Shown here: positions 1-6,158 of the stretch, piece after piece | How the letters are laid out: the number at the start of each line of letters is the position of its first letter | Numbering within the stretch: position 1 is the first letter of the stretch | Source: an uncultured Oscillospiraceae bacterium | Lineage (GTDB): Bacteria > Bacillota > Clostridia > Oscillospirales > Oscillospiraceae | NCBI GenBank assembly: GCA_910579595.1 | Contig: CAJTVM010000100.1 | Coordinates: 1-9,543, forward strand | Direction of reading: 5' to 3' | Length of the DNA: 9,543 nt | The notes under the pieces: model-generated | Told to the model about the DNA's origin: nothing | Database searches by the model: none | Seen by the model: only the letters and a program-made list of their open reading frames with translations | Made by a program: the position numbers and the translations under genes

Positions 1-712
1 CGGCACCGAGGCCCAGGACTGGGCCCAGATGCTCTACCGGATGTACACCCGCTGGGCGGAGCGCCACGGCTTCTCCTACTCCGTGCTGGACTACCAGGAC
101 GGGGACGAGGCAGGCATCAAGTCCGCCGCCATCCGCATTGAGGGGGACAACGCCTATGGCTACCTCAAGAGCGAGCACGGCGTCCACCGCCTGGTGCGAA
201 TTTCCCCCTTCGACGCCAACGCCCGGCGGCAGACCTCCTTTGCCGCCGTGGAGGTCATGCCCGAGCTGGACGACAGCGTGGAGGTGGAGATCCGGGACGA
301 GGACATCACCCGGCAGGTGTACCGCTCCTCCGGCGCAGGCGGGCAGCACATCAACAAAACCTCCTCCGCCGTCCGGCTGATCCACAACCCCACGGGCATC
401 GTGGTGTCCTGCCAGACGGAGCGCTCCCAGTTCCAGAACGAGGAAACCTGTATGCGTATGCTGCGCTCCAAGCTGATGCAGATCAAGGAGCAGGAGCATT
501 TGGACAAGATCTCCGACATCAAGGGCGTACAGCTTAAGATCGAATGGGGCAGTCAGATCCGCTCCTACGTGTTCATGCCCTACCAGCTGGTGAAGGACAA
601 CCGCACCGCCTTTGAGACGTCCAACGTCAACGGCGTCATGGACGGCGATCTGGACGGCTTTATCAACGCCTACCTGAAAGCCGCCGCCACAGGCAGCTGG
701 GCCGTCAAATAA
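1..712 (+). CDS. prfB: Peptide chain release factor 2, 3' part (5' end outside window)
   Basis: Release factor 2 reads UAA and UGA stop codons in the ribosomal A site and triggers hydrolysis of the peptidyl-tRNA ester. The open frame enters from the left edge (codons in frame from base 2, GTEAQDWAQM...) so the gene is partial; about 236 C-terminal residues are present out of a usual ~330-370. The stop-recognition tripeptide SPF is seen in VRISPFDANARRQTSF, which separates RF2 from RF1 (PxT). The catalytic GGQ lies in SSGAGGQHINKTSSAVRL. The C-terminal part, with IRSYVFMPYQLVKDNRT, is typical of the family. The programmed frameshift that controls many prfB genes would lie near codon 25 and is not in the window. 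Only 22 bases separate the TAA stop from the next gene, so the two are probably cotranscribed. Confidence 0.97.
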   Translation, partial: GTEAQDWAQMLYRMYTRWAERHGFSYSVLDYQDGDEAGIKSAAIRIEGDNAYGYLKSEHGVHRLVRISPFDANARRQTSFAAVEVMPELDDSVEVEIRDEDITRQVYRSSGAGGQHINKTSSAVRLIHNPTGIVVSCQTERSQFQNEETCMRMLRSKLMQIKEQEHLDKISDIKGVQLKIEWGSQIRSYVFMPYQLVKDNRTAFETSNVNGVMDGDLDGFINAYLKAAATGSWAVK

Positions 713-734
713 AGAAAGAAAGAGGGCCGTTTCC

Positions 735-1538
735 ATGCAATGTCCCAATTGCAGGCTGCCGTTGAAGGGGGCCATGCAGTTCTGCCCCCGCTGCGGCGTG
801 CCCCTCCCCCCGCAGCCCCCCAGGCCCCAGCCGGAGGCGGATCAGTTTTCCAGCAAATCCGCCGAGGTGGGATATGAGGCCTACCGCGCCTTTACCGCCG
901 CCCTGTTTGCCTTTTTCGGCATTTATTTCATGATGCTGCCGGCGCAGACTTCAATGCTCACCATGTATGGTACCTCTGCCGTGGCCTCGTTCAGCCTAAT
1001 CTGGCCCAGCCTAATCAAACCGGCCATGATGCTCCTGCTGCTGGAGGCGGTGCTCCAGTTTGCCTTTGCCCTGTTTTTCCGGGGCAGGAACTGGGCCATC
1101 GCCTCCCTGGCCAGCACCGGGGGCATGTGTGTAGCAGGGGGCGCTTTTCTGCTCCAGACGCCAGTACCATCCGAGGCATTTCTCCATCCGGACATTGTGC
1201 CCCTGGCCGGTGAAAGTCGGACTGTCTGTATTTTTCTGCTGGGAATTGGCATACCCCTGCTTCAGGGCGCCTTGAGTTTCTGCCGCGCCTCCTACAAGTC
1301 CACGGCCCTGCGCTCCCTTCTGGTGGAGGTGGTGTTCTTGGCCCTGTCCTTAGGTGGTCTGTATCTCGGATGTGCGTACCTTGGCATGGGAATTCGCGGC
1401 GTGATGGCGGCCTTTTTGGGCCCCCTTGCCGCGATGGCGGTATCCCTGGCGGCCAACCGGCGGGTATTCTCCGCCGGCTCCCAGCCCCCGCAAGCCCCTA
1501 ATCCCCCCACAATGCCACACCCTACCATGAATCCCTGA
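735..1538 (+). CDS. Zinc-ribbon multi-pass membrane protein, function unknown
   Basis: A 267-residue protein I cannot name. Residues 1-25 form a zinc ribbon of the CPNC-x10-CPRC type (Cys3, Cys6, Cys17, Cys20), followed by a proline-rich linker (about 23-33). From about residue 50 the chain is strongly hydrophobic, with roughly five to six likely membrane helices (near 52-70, 95-115, 120-140, 162-182, 192-213 and 220-240). The C-terminus is a Pro/Asn-rich tail after NRRVF. N-terminal zinc ribbons joined to membrane segments are common in uncharacterised Firmicutes proteins, so the ribbon likely sits in the cytoplasm. The start has a modest purine-rich Shine-Dalgarno (AGAGGG) about 7 bases upstream. 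It follows prfB closely and is ended by the hairpin at 1572-1610. Membership of the prfB unit is inferred from spacing only. Confidence 0.8.
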   Translation: MQCPNCRLPLKGAMQFCPRCGVPLPPQPPRPQPEADQFSSKSAEVGYEAYRAFTAALFAFFGIYFMMLPAQTSMLTMYGTSAVASFSLIWPSLIKPAMMLLLLEAVLQFAFALFFRGRNWAIASLASTGGMCVAGGAFLLQTPVPSEAFLHPDIVPLAGESRTVCIFLLGIGIPLLQGALSFCRASYKSTALRSLLVEVVFLALSLGGLYLGCAYLGMGIRGVMAAFLGPLAAMAVSLAANRRVFSAGSQPPQAPNPPTMPHPTMNP

Positions 1539-1571
1539 GCGCAGCGGAGCGGCAAAAAAAGATATGTTTTT

Positions 1572-1610
1572 AGGGGACGGACGGCAAAAGCCGTCCGTCC
1601 CCTTCGTTTT
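1572..1610 (+). terminator. Rho-independent terminator after the zinc-ribbon gene
   Basis: A perfect 14-bp stem (1572-1585 with 1590-1603; core GGGGACGGACGGC) has an AAAA loop and is followed by the T-rich stretch TTCGTTTTCATCTT. It lies between the convergent zinc-ribbon and LCP genes. Read on the minus strand, a T-run (TTTTTTT at 1554-1560) sits about 12 bases past the stem, so some activity in the LCP direction is possible but less certain. Confidence 0.85.
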
Positions 1611-1666
1611 CATCTTACTGCCATTGCGCCGCTGCCGCCGGGGGATGGGGACTGCCGGGACTGATG

Positions 1667-2677
1667 TTACGGGTGCACAATCCCCATCACCCTGGCGGGC
1701 ACCTCATCCTCATAGATCCCCAGGCCGTTCACCAGCGCACGGGTGGCGTCGTCATCCAGCTCCCAATAGGGGTTGATCCACTCGCCGGGCAGTCCGTCGG
1801 TGTTCAGCGCCGTGTCCAGATCCATGCCGATGGCCTGGGTGGCGAAATGCACCATGTCATTCAGAGGCATATCGCTCTCCACATAGGTGTTGAGGATGTT
1901 GATCAGGTTGGTCACCTTCCCCACGTTGGACAGGGTGATGGTCTGCTTGGCCAGGGCGGTGAGGAACGCCCGCTGGGTGGCGGCGCGGCCGATGTCCGCA
2001 TTGGCGTAGCAATTGCGGCAGCGCACTACGCCCTCAGCCTGTTTTCCGTTCAAGTGGTGGTAACCCGCTTTGATATTGATGGCAATGTCGCCATAGGGAT
2101 CATTATAAAACATATCCACTGGGACATAGAAATCCACGCCGCCGATCTCGTTCACAATCTCCCGGAAGGCCCTGGTGTTCACAGTGACATAGTAGTCAAT
2201 GGGCACCGCCAGCATCTGGGACACGCTCTGCGCCACCGCTTCCACGCCGCCATAGGAGTAGGTGGCGTTGATTTTCATGTAGGATCCGTTATACCGCACC
2301 GCCGTATCCCGGGGGATGGAGATCAGGGAGGCGGTCTGCGCCCCGGTGTCAAACACCCCCAGCATAATGGTGTCGCTGCCGCCCTGGTCGGCCACGCCCA
2401 GCAGCAGGCAGGTGTACACATTGCCCCTGCGCTTCAGCGCCACGGTATCCTGGTTCTCCAGTGTGCCGGAGGGCTGCGTGGGATCATCCGGATCCTTGGG
2501 CTGGTCTGGCCCCAGAGCAAAGATCACCTGGTCGGGGACGTTGGGGGCAGGGGCAAACACCTTCAGGGCGATATACGATGCCACCACTACCAGGGACAGG
2601 GCAAATAATATAATGTACAGGCTCCGGAGAACCCGCTGCAAAGGTGATTTTTTCACAGGTTTTTTCTTGGTGCTCAT
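1667..2677 (-). CDS. LytR-CpsA-Psr (LCP) family cell-envelope ligase
   Basis: LCP proteins are extracytoplasmic, membrane-anchored enzymes that move polyprenyl-phosphate-linked glycopolymers onto peptidoglycan. With the start chosen at MSTKKKPVKK the protein has 336 residues. It has a basic cytoplasmic N-terminus, one membrane helix (about 18-42), a Pro/Asp-rich linker (about 43-85) and one LCP domain (about 86-285). Family signatures seen are SDTIML (101-106), SIPRDT (120-125, with Arg123), KINATYSYGG, IGGVDFYVPVDM and VVRCRNCYANADIGR (Arg219, Arg221, Asp228, Arg231). The third arginine usual in the D-x-x-R-x-x-R-Q motif is Thr234 here, followed by Gln235. An upstream TTG in frame would add 18 residues. 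I prefer the ATG because AGAAAGG lies 11 bases before it (2689-2695) and the N-terminus then looks normal. It is monocistronic as far as visible and divergent from the Crp/Fnr operon. Confidence 0.93.
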   Translation of the reverse strand: MSTKKKPVKKSPLQRVLRSLYIILFALSLVVVASYIALKVFAPAPNVPDQVIFALGPDQPKDPDDPTQPSGTLENQDTVALKRRGNVYTCLLLGVADQGGSDTIMLGVFDTGAQTASLISIPRDTAVRYNGSYMKINATYSYGGVEAVAQSVSQMLAVPIDYYVTVNTRAFREIVNEIGGVDFYVPVDMFYNDPYGDIAINIKAGYHHLNGKQAEGVVRCRNCYANADIGRAATQRAFLTALAKQTITLSNVGKVTNLINILNTYVESDMPLNDMVHFATQAIGMDLDTALNTDGLPGEWINPYWELDDDATRALVNGLGIYEDEVPARVMGIVHP

Positions 2678-2721
2678 GGATACGGTATCCTTTCTGCCGC
2701 AGCCGGGCTGTATCCGCCCGT

Positions 2722-2750
2722 GGGCTGTCAAAGTCGGGCCTGTCGAAGTC
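2722..2750 (-). repeat. Tandem 14/15-base repeat in the LCP leader
   Basis: On the plus strand GGGCTGTCAAAGTC (2722-2735) is followed directly by GGGCCTGTCGAAGTC (2736-2750), the same unit with one inserted base and one substitution. It lies in the predicted 5' leader of the LCP gene. No function can be assigned; it may be simple slippage or a binding-site pair. Confidence 0.6.
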
Positions 2751-2782
2751 CCTCACTTTATGTCAAGATTAGACCGCCCATA

Positions 2783-2811
2783 AGTATAACGGAGCGGGCT
2801 GGAAAAAACAA
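2783..2811 (-). promoter_or_regulatory. Probable sigma-A promoter of the LCP gene
   Basis: On the minus strand a good -10 box TATACT (2783-2788) lies 17 bases from a weak -35 box TTGTTT (2806-2811). It would give an untranslated leader of about 100 bases before the LCP ATG at 2677. The -35 match is only three of six, so this rests mainly on the -10 box and spacing. Confidence 0.55.
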
Positions 2812-2856
2812 GGCCTGTATGTAAATAATTGATGAAGTTTTGCCGCCATCCCCCTC

Positions 2857-2885
2857 TTGACAGGGTGGCGTCCCTCTGCTATACT
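2857..2885 (+). promoter_or_regulatory. Strong sigma-A promoter of the Crp/Fnr-ABC transporter operon
   Basis: A perfect -35 box TTGACA (2857-2862), a 17-base spacer and the -10 box TATACT (2880-2885) predict a transcription start near 2892. This is one of the best promoters in the window. It faces away from the LCP promoter and drives the regulator gene that begins at 2926. Confidence 0.88.
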
Positions 2886-2887
2886 TA

Positions 2888-2913
2888 CAAACTGTACCAA
2901 ATAATACAGTTTG
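2888..2913. promoter_or_regulatory. Perfect 9-bp inverted repeat over the operon start site, candidate operator
   Basis: CAAACTGTA (2888-2896) and TACAGTTTG (2905-2913) are exact reverse complements separated by eight bases. The site begins two bases after the -10 box, covers the predicted start of transcription and ends on the first G of the GGAGGG ribosome binding site. Its position fits a repressor site for the dimeric Crp/Fnr-type protein encoded just downstream, though it is not the classical CRP or FNR consensus. A hairpin in the leader RNA is the alternative, but part of the left arm may lie upstream of the transcript start. Confidence 0.7.
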
Positions 2914-2918
2914 GAGGG
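2913..2918 (+). promoter_or_regulatory. Ribosome binding site that fixes the TTG start of the regulator
   Basis: GGAGGG followed by seven bases and TTG at 2926. It supports a TTG start and excludes the in-frame TTG at 2911, which would lie upstream of this site. Its first G is shared with the inverted repeat at 2888-2913. Confidence 0.75.
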
Positions 2919-2925
2919 AACCCAC

Positions 2926-3585
2926 TTGGACGTGACGCTGCCCCGCTGCCATCCCCTGTTTGGCCGGGTGGACAGAGCCCTGTGGGATGGGACGCTGGCG
3001 CAGTCCGATCTGCTCACCGTGGACAAGGGCGCGGTGGTGTACGGCCCCAAGCGCTTCCGCCGCTGTCTGGGCGTGGTGCTCCGGGGCCGGGTGCAGGTGC
3101 GGCGGGAATCGCTCCTCATGGCCACCCTGTCCGCCGGGGACGTGTTCGGCGCGGCGGCCCTGTTCACCGGCAACGGGGATTATCCTACCACCCTCACCGC
3201 CCTCACTCCCTGCGAAGCCCTGCTCATCCCTCAGGAGGGCGTCCGCCGCTTGCTGCGGGAGTGCCCCCCTTTCGCGGAGGACTACGCCGTCTACCTCTCC
3301 GGCCGGATCCAGTTCCTCAGCCAGCGGCTGGAGGCGGTGTCCAACCCATCGGCGGAGGGCAAGCTGGCCCGCTACCTGCTCACCAACGGCGGGGACGGAT
3401 CCGTCACCCTGTCCGCCACCGCCCTGTGCCAGCGTCTGGGCGTGGGCCGCGCCACCCTGTACCGGGCCTTTGAGGTGCTGGAGGGAACCGGGGCCATCGC
3501 CCGGGAGGGCAAAACCATCCGCATTCTCCGCGCCGAGGCGCTGGAAAAAGTCATTAATGAAAACAGAAAGGAATCATCACTATGA
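2926..3585 (+). CDS. Crp/Fnr-family transcriptional regulator
   Basis: A 219-residue dimeric DNA-binding regulator. Residues about 30-115 form a cyclic-nucleotide-binding-type beta barrel (GVVLRGRVQVRRESLLMATL, then GDVFGAAALF). A dimer helix follows (about 116-140). The C-terminal Crp-type winged helix runs about 143-205, with recognition region LCQRLGVGRATLYRAFEVLE. The arginine that binds cyclic-nucleotide phosphate in true CRP is not evident, and no Fnr-like N-terminal cysteine cluster is seen, so the signal is unknown. I chose the TTG at 2926 because GGAGGG (2913-2918) lies seven bases before it; the in-frame TTG at 2911 overlaps that site. The stop overlaps the ATG of the binding-protein gene (ATGA at 3582-3585), so the regulator is the first gene of the transporter operon and probably controls it. 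Confidence 0.9.
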   Translation: MDVTLPRCHPLFGRVDRALWDGTLAQSDLLTVDKGAVVYGPKRFRRCLGVVLRGRVQVRRESLLMATLSAGDVFGAAALFTGNGDYPTTLTALTPCEALLIPQEGVRRLLRECPPFAEDYAVYLSGRIQFLSQRLEAVSNPSAEGKLARYLLTNGGDGSVTLSATALCQRLGVGRATLYRAFEVLEGTGAIAREGKTIRILRAEALEKVINENRKESSL

Positions 3586-4670
3586 AACATTACAAATTGC
3601 TATCGCTGTTGCTGACTTTTGCGCTGCTGTTCTCCTTAGCTGCCTGCGCCCCCGCGGCGACGGATCCCACCGATGCCCCCACTGAGGAGGCCACAGCCAC
3701 CGTCACCCCCACCAAAGCGCCTGCTGATGAGCCCAACGGGCCGGATGAAACGGCCGGCCCTGTACCCGAGATCCGTCTGGCGGTGCTGTCCGGCCCCACA
3801 GGCATCGGCGCGGCCAAGCTGCTGGACAACATCGACAACAACCCCGCCGACCTCAGCTTCGGCAATTATGACTACAACATCTATACCGACAACAGCGAAC
3901 TGGTGGCGGGGCTGACCAACGGGGAGATCGACATCGCCACCATGGCCTCCAACATGGCGGTGAACCTGTATAACAAAACCAACAGCGGGGTGAAAATCAT
4001 CGCCGTTGGCACTTTGGGCGTGCTCCACATCCTGGAGGGCAGCGGCGGCACGTCCATCAACTCGGTGGAGGATCTCCGGGGCAAGACCATTTACTCCGCC
4101 GGGCAGGGTGCTAACCCGGAGTATATTCTGCGCTATTTATTACAGGAAAGCGGCCTTGAGGTGGGCGCCGATGTGGAAATTGCCTTTGGTGATGCCAGCG
4201 AAATCTCCGCCAAGCTGCTCTCCGGCGAGATCGAGTGCGCCATGCTCCCCGTCCCCGCCGCCACCGCCGCCATTGCCAAGGGAGAAGGCAAGGTGCGTCA
4301 GGCCATCGACGTCACTGAGGCGTGGGACGAGCTGCAAAGCGGCAGCCAGCTGGTGATGACCGCCGTGGTGGCCCGCACCGAGTTCATCGAAAACTATCCT
4401 GAACAGGTATATAGCTTCCTGTCTGATTACAAGGAATCCATTGACTATGTGAACAACAATATCGACGCGGCGGCGGAGCTTGTGGCGGGCTATGGCATCA
4501 CCCCCAGCGCTGGCATCGCCAAGCAGGCCATCCCCCAGTGCCACCTGACCTTCATCGCGGGAAATGACATGGTGAGCGCTATTTCCGACTACTTCACGGC
4601 GCTGTACGCCATTGACCCGGCCTCGGTAGGCGGCTCCCTGCCCGATGACGGCATCTATTACGCACCTTGA
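3582..4670 (+). CDS. ABC importer substrate-binding lipoprotein, NMT1/SsuA-like
   Basis: A 362-residue exported lipoprotein that would capture a small solute outside the membrane and deliver it to the permease encoded next. Residues 1-22 are a lipoprotein signal peptide with lipobox LAAC (lipidated Cys22). A Thr/Pro/Ala/Glu-rich tether follows (about 23-62). The binding domain (about 63-350) resembles the NMT1/THI5-like and SsuA/TauA fold. Typical stretches are LAVLSGPTGIGAAKLLDN, GEIDIATMASNMAVNLYNKT, VGTLGVLHILEG, VEDLRGKTIYSAGQGANPEY and LLSGEIECAMLPVPAATAAI. Such proteins bind varied ligands (sulfonates, nitrate, pyrimidine precursors of thiamine), and no residue here lets me choose. No thiamine riboswitch or desulfonation gene is present nearby. 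The start overlaps the regulator stop, with AAAGGA about 10 bases upstream. It is followed by an unusual 107-119-base gap containing a palindrome. Confidence 0.93.
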   Translation: MKHYKLLSLLLTFALLFSLAACAPAATDPTDAPTEEATATVTPTKAPADEPNGPDETAGPVPEIRLAVLSGPTGIGAAKLLDNIDNNPADLSFGNYDYNIYTDNSELVAGLTNGEIDIATMASNMAVNLYNKTNSGVKIIAVGTLGVLHILEGSGGTSINSVEDLRGKTIYSAGQGANPEYILRYLLQESGLEVGADVEIAFGDASEISAKLLSGEIECAMLPVPAATAAIAKGEGKVRQAIDVTEAWDELQSGSQLVMTAVVARTEFIENYPEQVYSFLSDYKESIDYVNNNIDAAAELVAGYGITPSAGIAKQAIPQCHLTFIAGNDMVSAISDYFTALYAIDPASVGGSLPDDGIYYAP

Positions 4671-4671
4671 C

Positions 4672-4697
4672 TTCCTTTTTCTCGAGAGAAAAAGGAA
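4672..4697. repeat. Perfect 12-bp-arm palindrome between binding-protein and permease genes
   Basis: TTCCTTTTTCTC (4672-4683) and GAGAAAAAGGAA (4686-4697) are exact reverse complements around a two-base centre, starting two bases after the binding-protein stop codon. No T-run follows on the plus strand, so it is not a normal Rho-independent terminator. A stable RNA hairpin here could protect the 3' end of the binding-protein message or partly limit read-through, which is a common way to make more binding protein than permease. It may also be a dispersed repeat. Confidence 0.8.
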
Positions 4698-4789
4698 CTG
4701 AAAAGAACTTTAACCTCGCTGGCCACCGTGCGGTAAACCTGTTCAGCCTTCACATGACAACGGAAAGTTGTGTTTTGATGGGAAAAACG

Positions 4790-5524
4790 ATGAACAAAAT
4801 TATCCAAATTGTGATACCCCCAGTCTTTTGGCTGGGGGTATGGCAGATCGCGGCCTGGTGCGTGGATCGGGCGCTGTTTCTTCCCGGCCCGGTCTCCGTG
4901 GGCAGGAGCTTGATTGCCCTGGCGCAGACAGCGGACTTTTACCTGTCCGCCGGGGCCACTCTGGGACGGGTGTTTTGGGGTCTGGCCTGGGGGACGGCGG
5001 CGGGGGCGGCGTTGGCTTTCCTCACCCATTTTTCCCCCTGGGCAAACCTCATCTTCTCCCCAGCGGTGCGGATGGTGCGGGCTATCCCGGTGGTGTCCTT
5101 TATCCTGCTGGTATACCTGTGGGTAGCCCGCTCCGCCGTCCCCTGGGTGATCGCGGGTCTGATGGTGCTTCCCGTGGTGTGGGGAACCCTTGGGGCGGGG
5201 CTGGACAGCATCGACAAAAAACTGCTGGAGCTGGGGCGGGCCTACCGTTTTTCCCGGTGGAAGATGCTGCGTCTCATTTACCTGCCAGCCCTGCGGCCTC
5301 ACTTCTCCGCCGGGCTGCTCACCGCCTTTGGGTTGGCCTGGAAGTCTGGGGTGGCCGCGGAGGTGCTTTGCCCTCCTGCCCATGCCATCGGCACCCGGCT
5401 CCAGCAGGCTAAGCTGGGACTGGAGACCGCCAACCTGTTTGCCTGGACGCTGACCATCGTGGCCCTGTCCCTGGTACTGGAGGGGCTGCTGCGCAAAGCG
5501 CTGGAGAGGGGGAACAGAACGTGA
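4790..5524 (+). CDS. ABC importer permease, SsuC/TauC-like (BPD_transp_1)
   Basis: The membrane channel subunit of the importer, about 244 residues with roughly six membrane helices, close to the usual ~250. The coupling (EAA) loop that contacts the ATPase is seen near residues 147-170: LLELGRAYRFSRWKMLRLIY followed by LPALRPH, in the place of the family's E-A-A-x(3)-G motif. The C-terminal part, with FGLAWKSGVAAEVLC, IGTRLQQA and a final hydrophobic segment, also matches SsuC-like permeases. The start is uncertain: ATG at 4790 gives the typical N-terminus (MNKIIQIVIPPVFWLGVWQI), ATG at 4778 is four codons longer with GGAAAG ten bases upstream, and longer in-frame starts reach back into the intercistronic palindrome. 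The stop overlaps the GTG of the ATPase gene (GTGA at 5521-5524), pointing to translational coupling. Confidence 0.9.
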   Translation: MNKIIQIVIPPVFWLGVWQIAAWCVDRALFLPGPVSVGRSLIALAQTADFYLSAGATLGRVFWGLAWGTAAGAALAFLTHFSPWANLIFSPAVRMVRAIPVVSFILLVYLWVARSAVPWVIAGLMVLPVVWGTLGAGLDSIDKKLLELGRAYRFSRWKMLRLIYLPALRPHFSAGLLTAFGLAWKSGVAAEVLCPPAHAIGTRLQQAKLGLETANLFAWTLTIVALSLVLEGLLRKALERGNRT

Positions 5525-6096
5525 TAAAGCTGCAAAATTTAACCCTTCGTTATGGAAACAAGCTGGTGCTGGACCGCTTTTCCCTGGAAATTCCCGCCCA
5601 TGGCCTCACCGCCCTCAGCGGCCCCTCCGGCTGCGGCAAAACCACCCTGCTGCGGGTGATGGCGGGGCTGGAGACGCCGGAAGCCGGAACGGTGGACGGC
5701 CTTTCCCCTGCCCGGACGGCGTTTTTGTTTCAGGAGGACCGGCTGCTGCCCTGGCGGACGGTGGACCAGCACATCACCGACGTCCTCCCCCGCCAACGCC
5801 GGGGAGAGCTGGCGGACTGGCTGGCTTTCGCGGAGCTGTCCGGGGAGGGGGATGCCTACCCCACCGCTCTGTCCGGCGGGATGGCCCGGCGGCTGGCGCT
5901 GGCCCGGTGCGCGGCTCTGGGCGGGGATCTGCTGCTGCTGGACGAGCCTTTTGCCGGGGTTGACCCTGAACGCACGGCTCGGATCATGGCCCGCTTGCGG
6001 GATCTGGGCGTACCGGTGGTGCTCACCAGCCATCAGGCACCTGTGCTGGCGGAATGCGACTGCGTGATCGGCCTGGACGGGCCGCCGCTTAATTAA
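5521..6096 (+). CDS. ABC importer ATP-binding protein, SsuB/TauB-like, compact
   Basis: The cytoplasmic ATPase that powers the importer. At 191 residues it is much shorter than usual SsuB/TauB (about 240-260), yet all catalytic motifs are in order: Walker A GPSGCGKTT (34-42), Q-loop Gln71 in FLFQEDRLLPW, signature LSGGMARR (117-124), Walker B LLLLDEP (137-143), D-loop region AGVDPE and switch His171. FQEDRLLPW is characteristic of the nitrate/sulfonate/taurine transporter group. The shortening comes from a compact region between Walker A and the signature and from a lost C-terminal tail (the chain ends LDGPPLN). It starts with GTG, with GGGGGAA about six bases upstream, and overlaps the permease stop. 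It is the last gene of the operon; the terminator begins four bases after its TAA. Confidence 0.93.
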   Translation: MIKLQNLTLRYGNKLVLDRFSLEIPAHGLTALSGPSGCGKTTLLRVMAGLETPEAGTVDGLSPARTAFLFQEDRLLPWRTVDQHITDVLPRQRRGELADWLAFAELSGEGDAYPTALSGGMARRLALARCAALGGDLLLLDEPFAGVDPERTARIMARLRDLGVPVVLTSHQAPVLAECDCVIGLDGPPLN

Positions 6097-6099
6097 AGC

Positions 6100-6135
6100 A
6101 AAATCCCCGTATTCCAGATGAATACGGGGATTTTT
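6100..6135. terminator. Bidirectional Rho-independent terminator
   Basis: A 15-bp perfect stem (6100-6114 with 6120-6134, core AATCCCCGTATTC) has a five-base loop. On the plus strand it ends in TTTTT, on the minus strand in TTTTGCTTTAATT. It lies between the convergent ATPase and DUF3006-like genes and can serve both. Confidence 0.9.
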
Positions 6136-6158
6136 GGCGCAAGATTACACAATACCGG

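Noticed and set aside
1664..2608. Long open frame on the plus strand opposite the LCP gene (314 codons)
   Set aside because: Its product is a His/Gly/Val-rich antisense reading of the LCP gene, with no family features and no ribosome binding site; the minus-strand frame carries clear LCP motifs.
2829..2846. TTGATGAAG near the divergent promoters as an FNR half-site
   Set aside because: Only one half-site-like pentamer; no matching ATCAA at the required distance.
2829..3685. Two alternative plus-strand frames across the regulator gene
   Set aside because: Arg/Pro/Gly/Cys-rich readings typical of shifted GC-rich codons; the Crp/Fnr frame explains the region and has the ribosome binding site.
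4671..4790. Intercistronic gap as a thiamine or other riboswitch
   Set aside because: No conserved TPP motifs are visible and the only structure is one simple hairpin at the start of the gap; riboswitches would be expected upstream of the whole operon.
4658..5383. Minus-strand open frame of 241 codons opposite the permease
   Set aside because: Highly charged Pro/Gly/Gln/His-rich shadow product with no domain features; the plus strand has a well-formed permease with an EAA loop.
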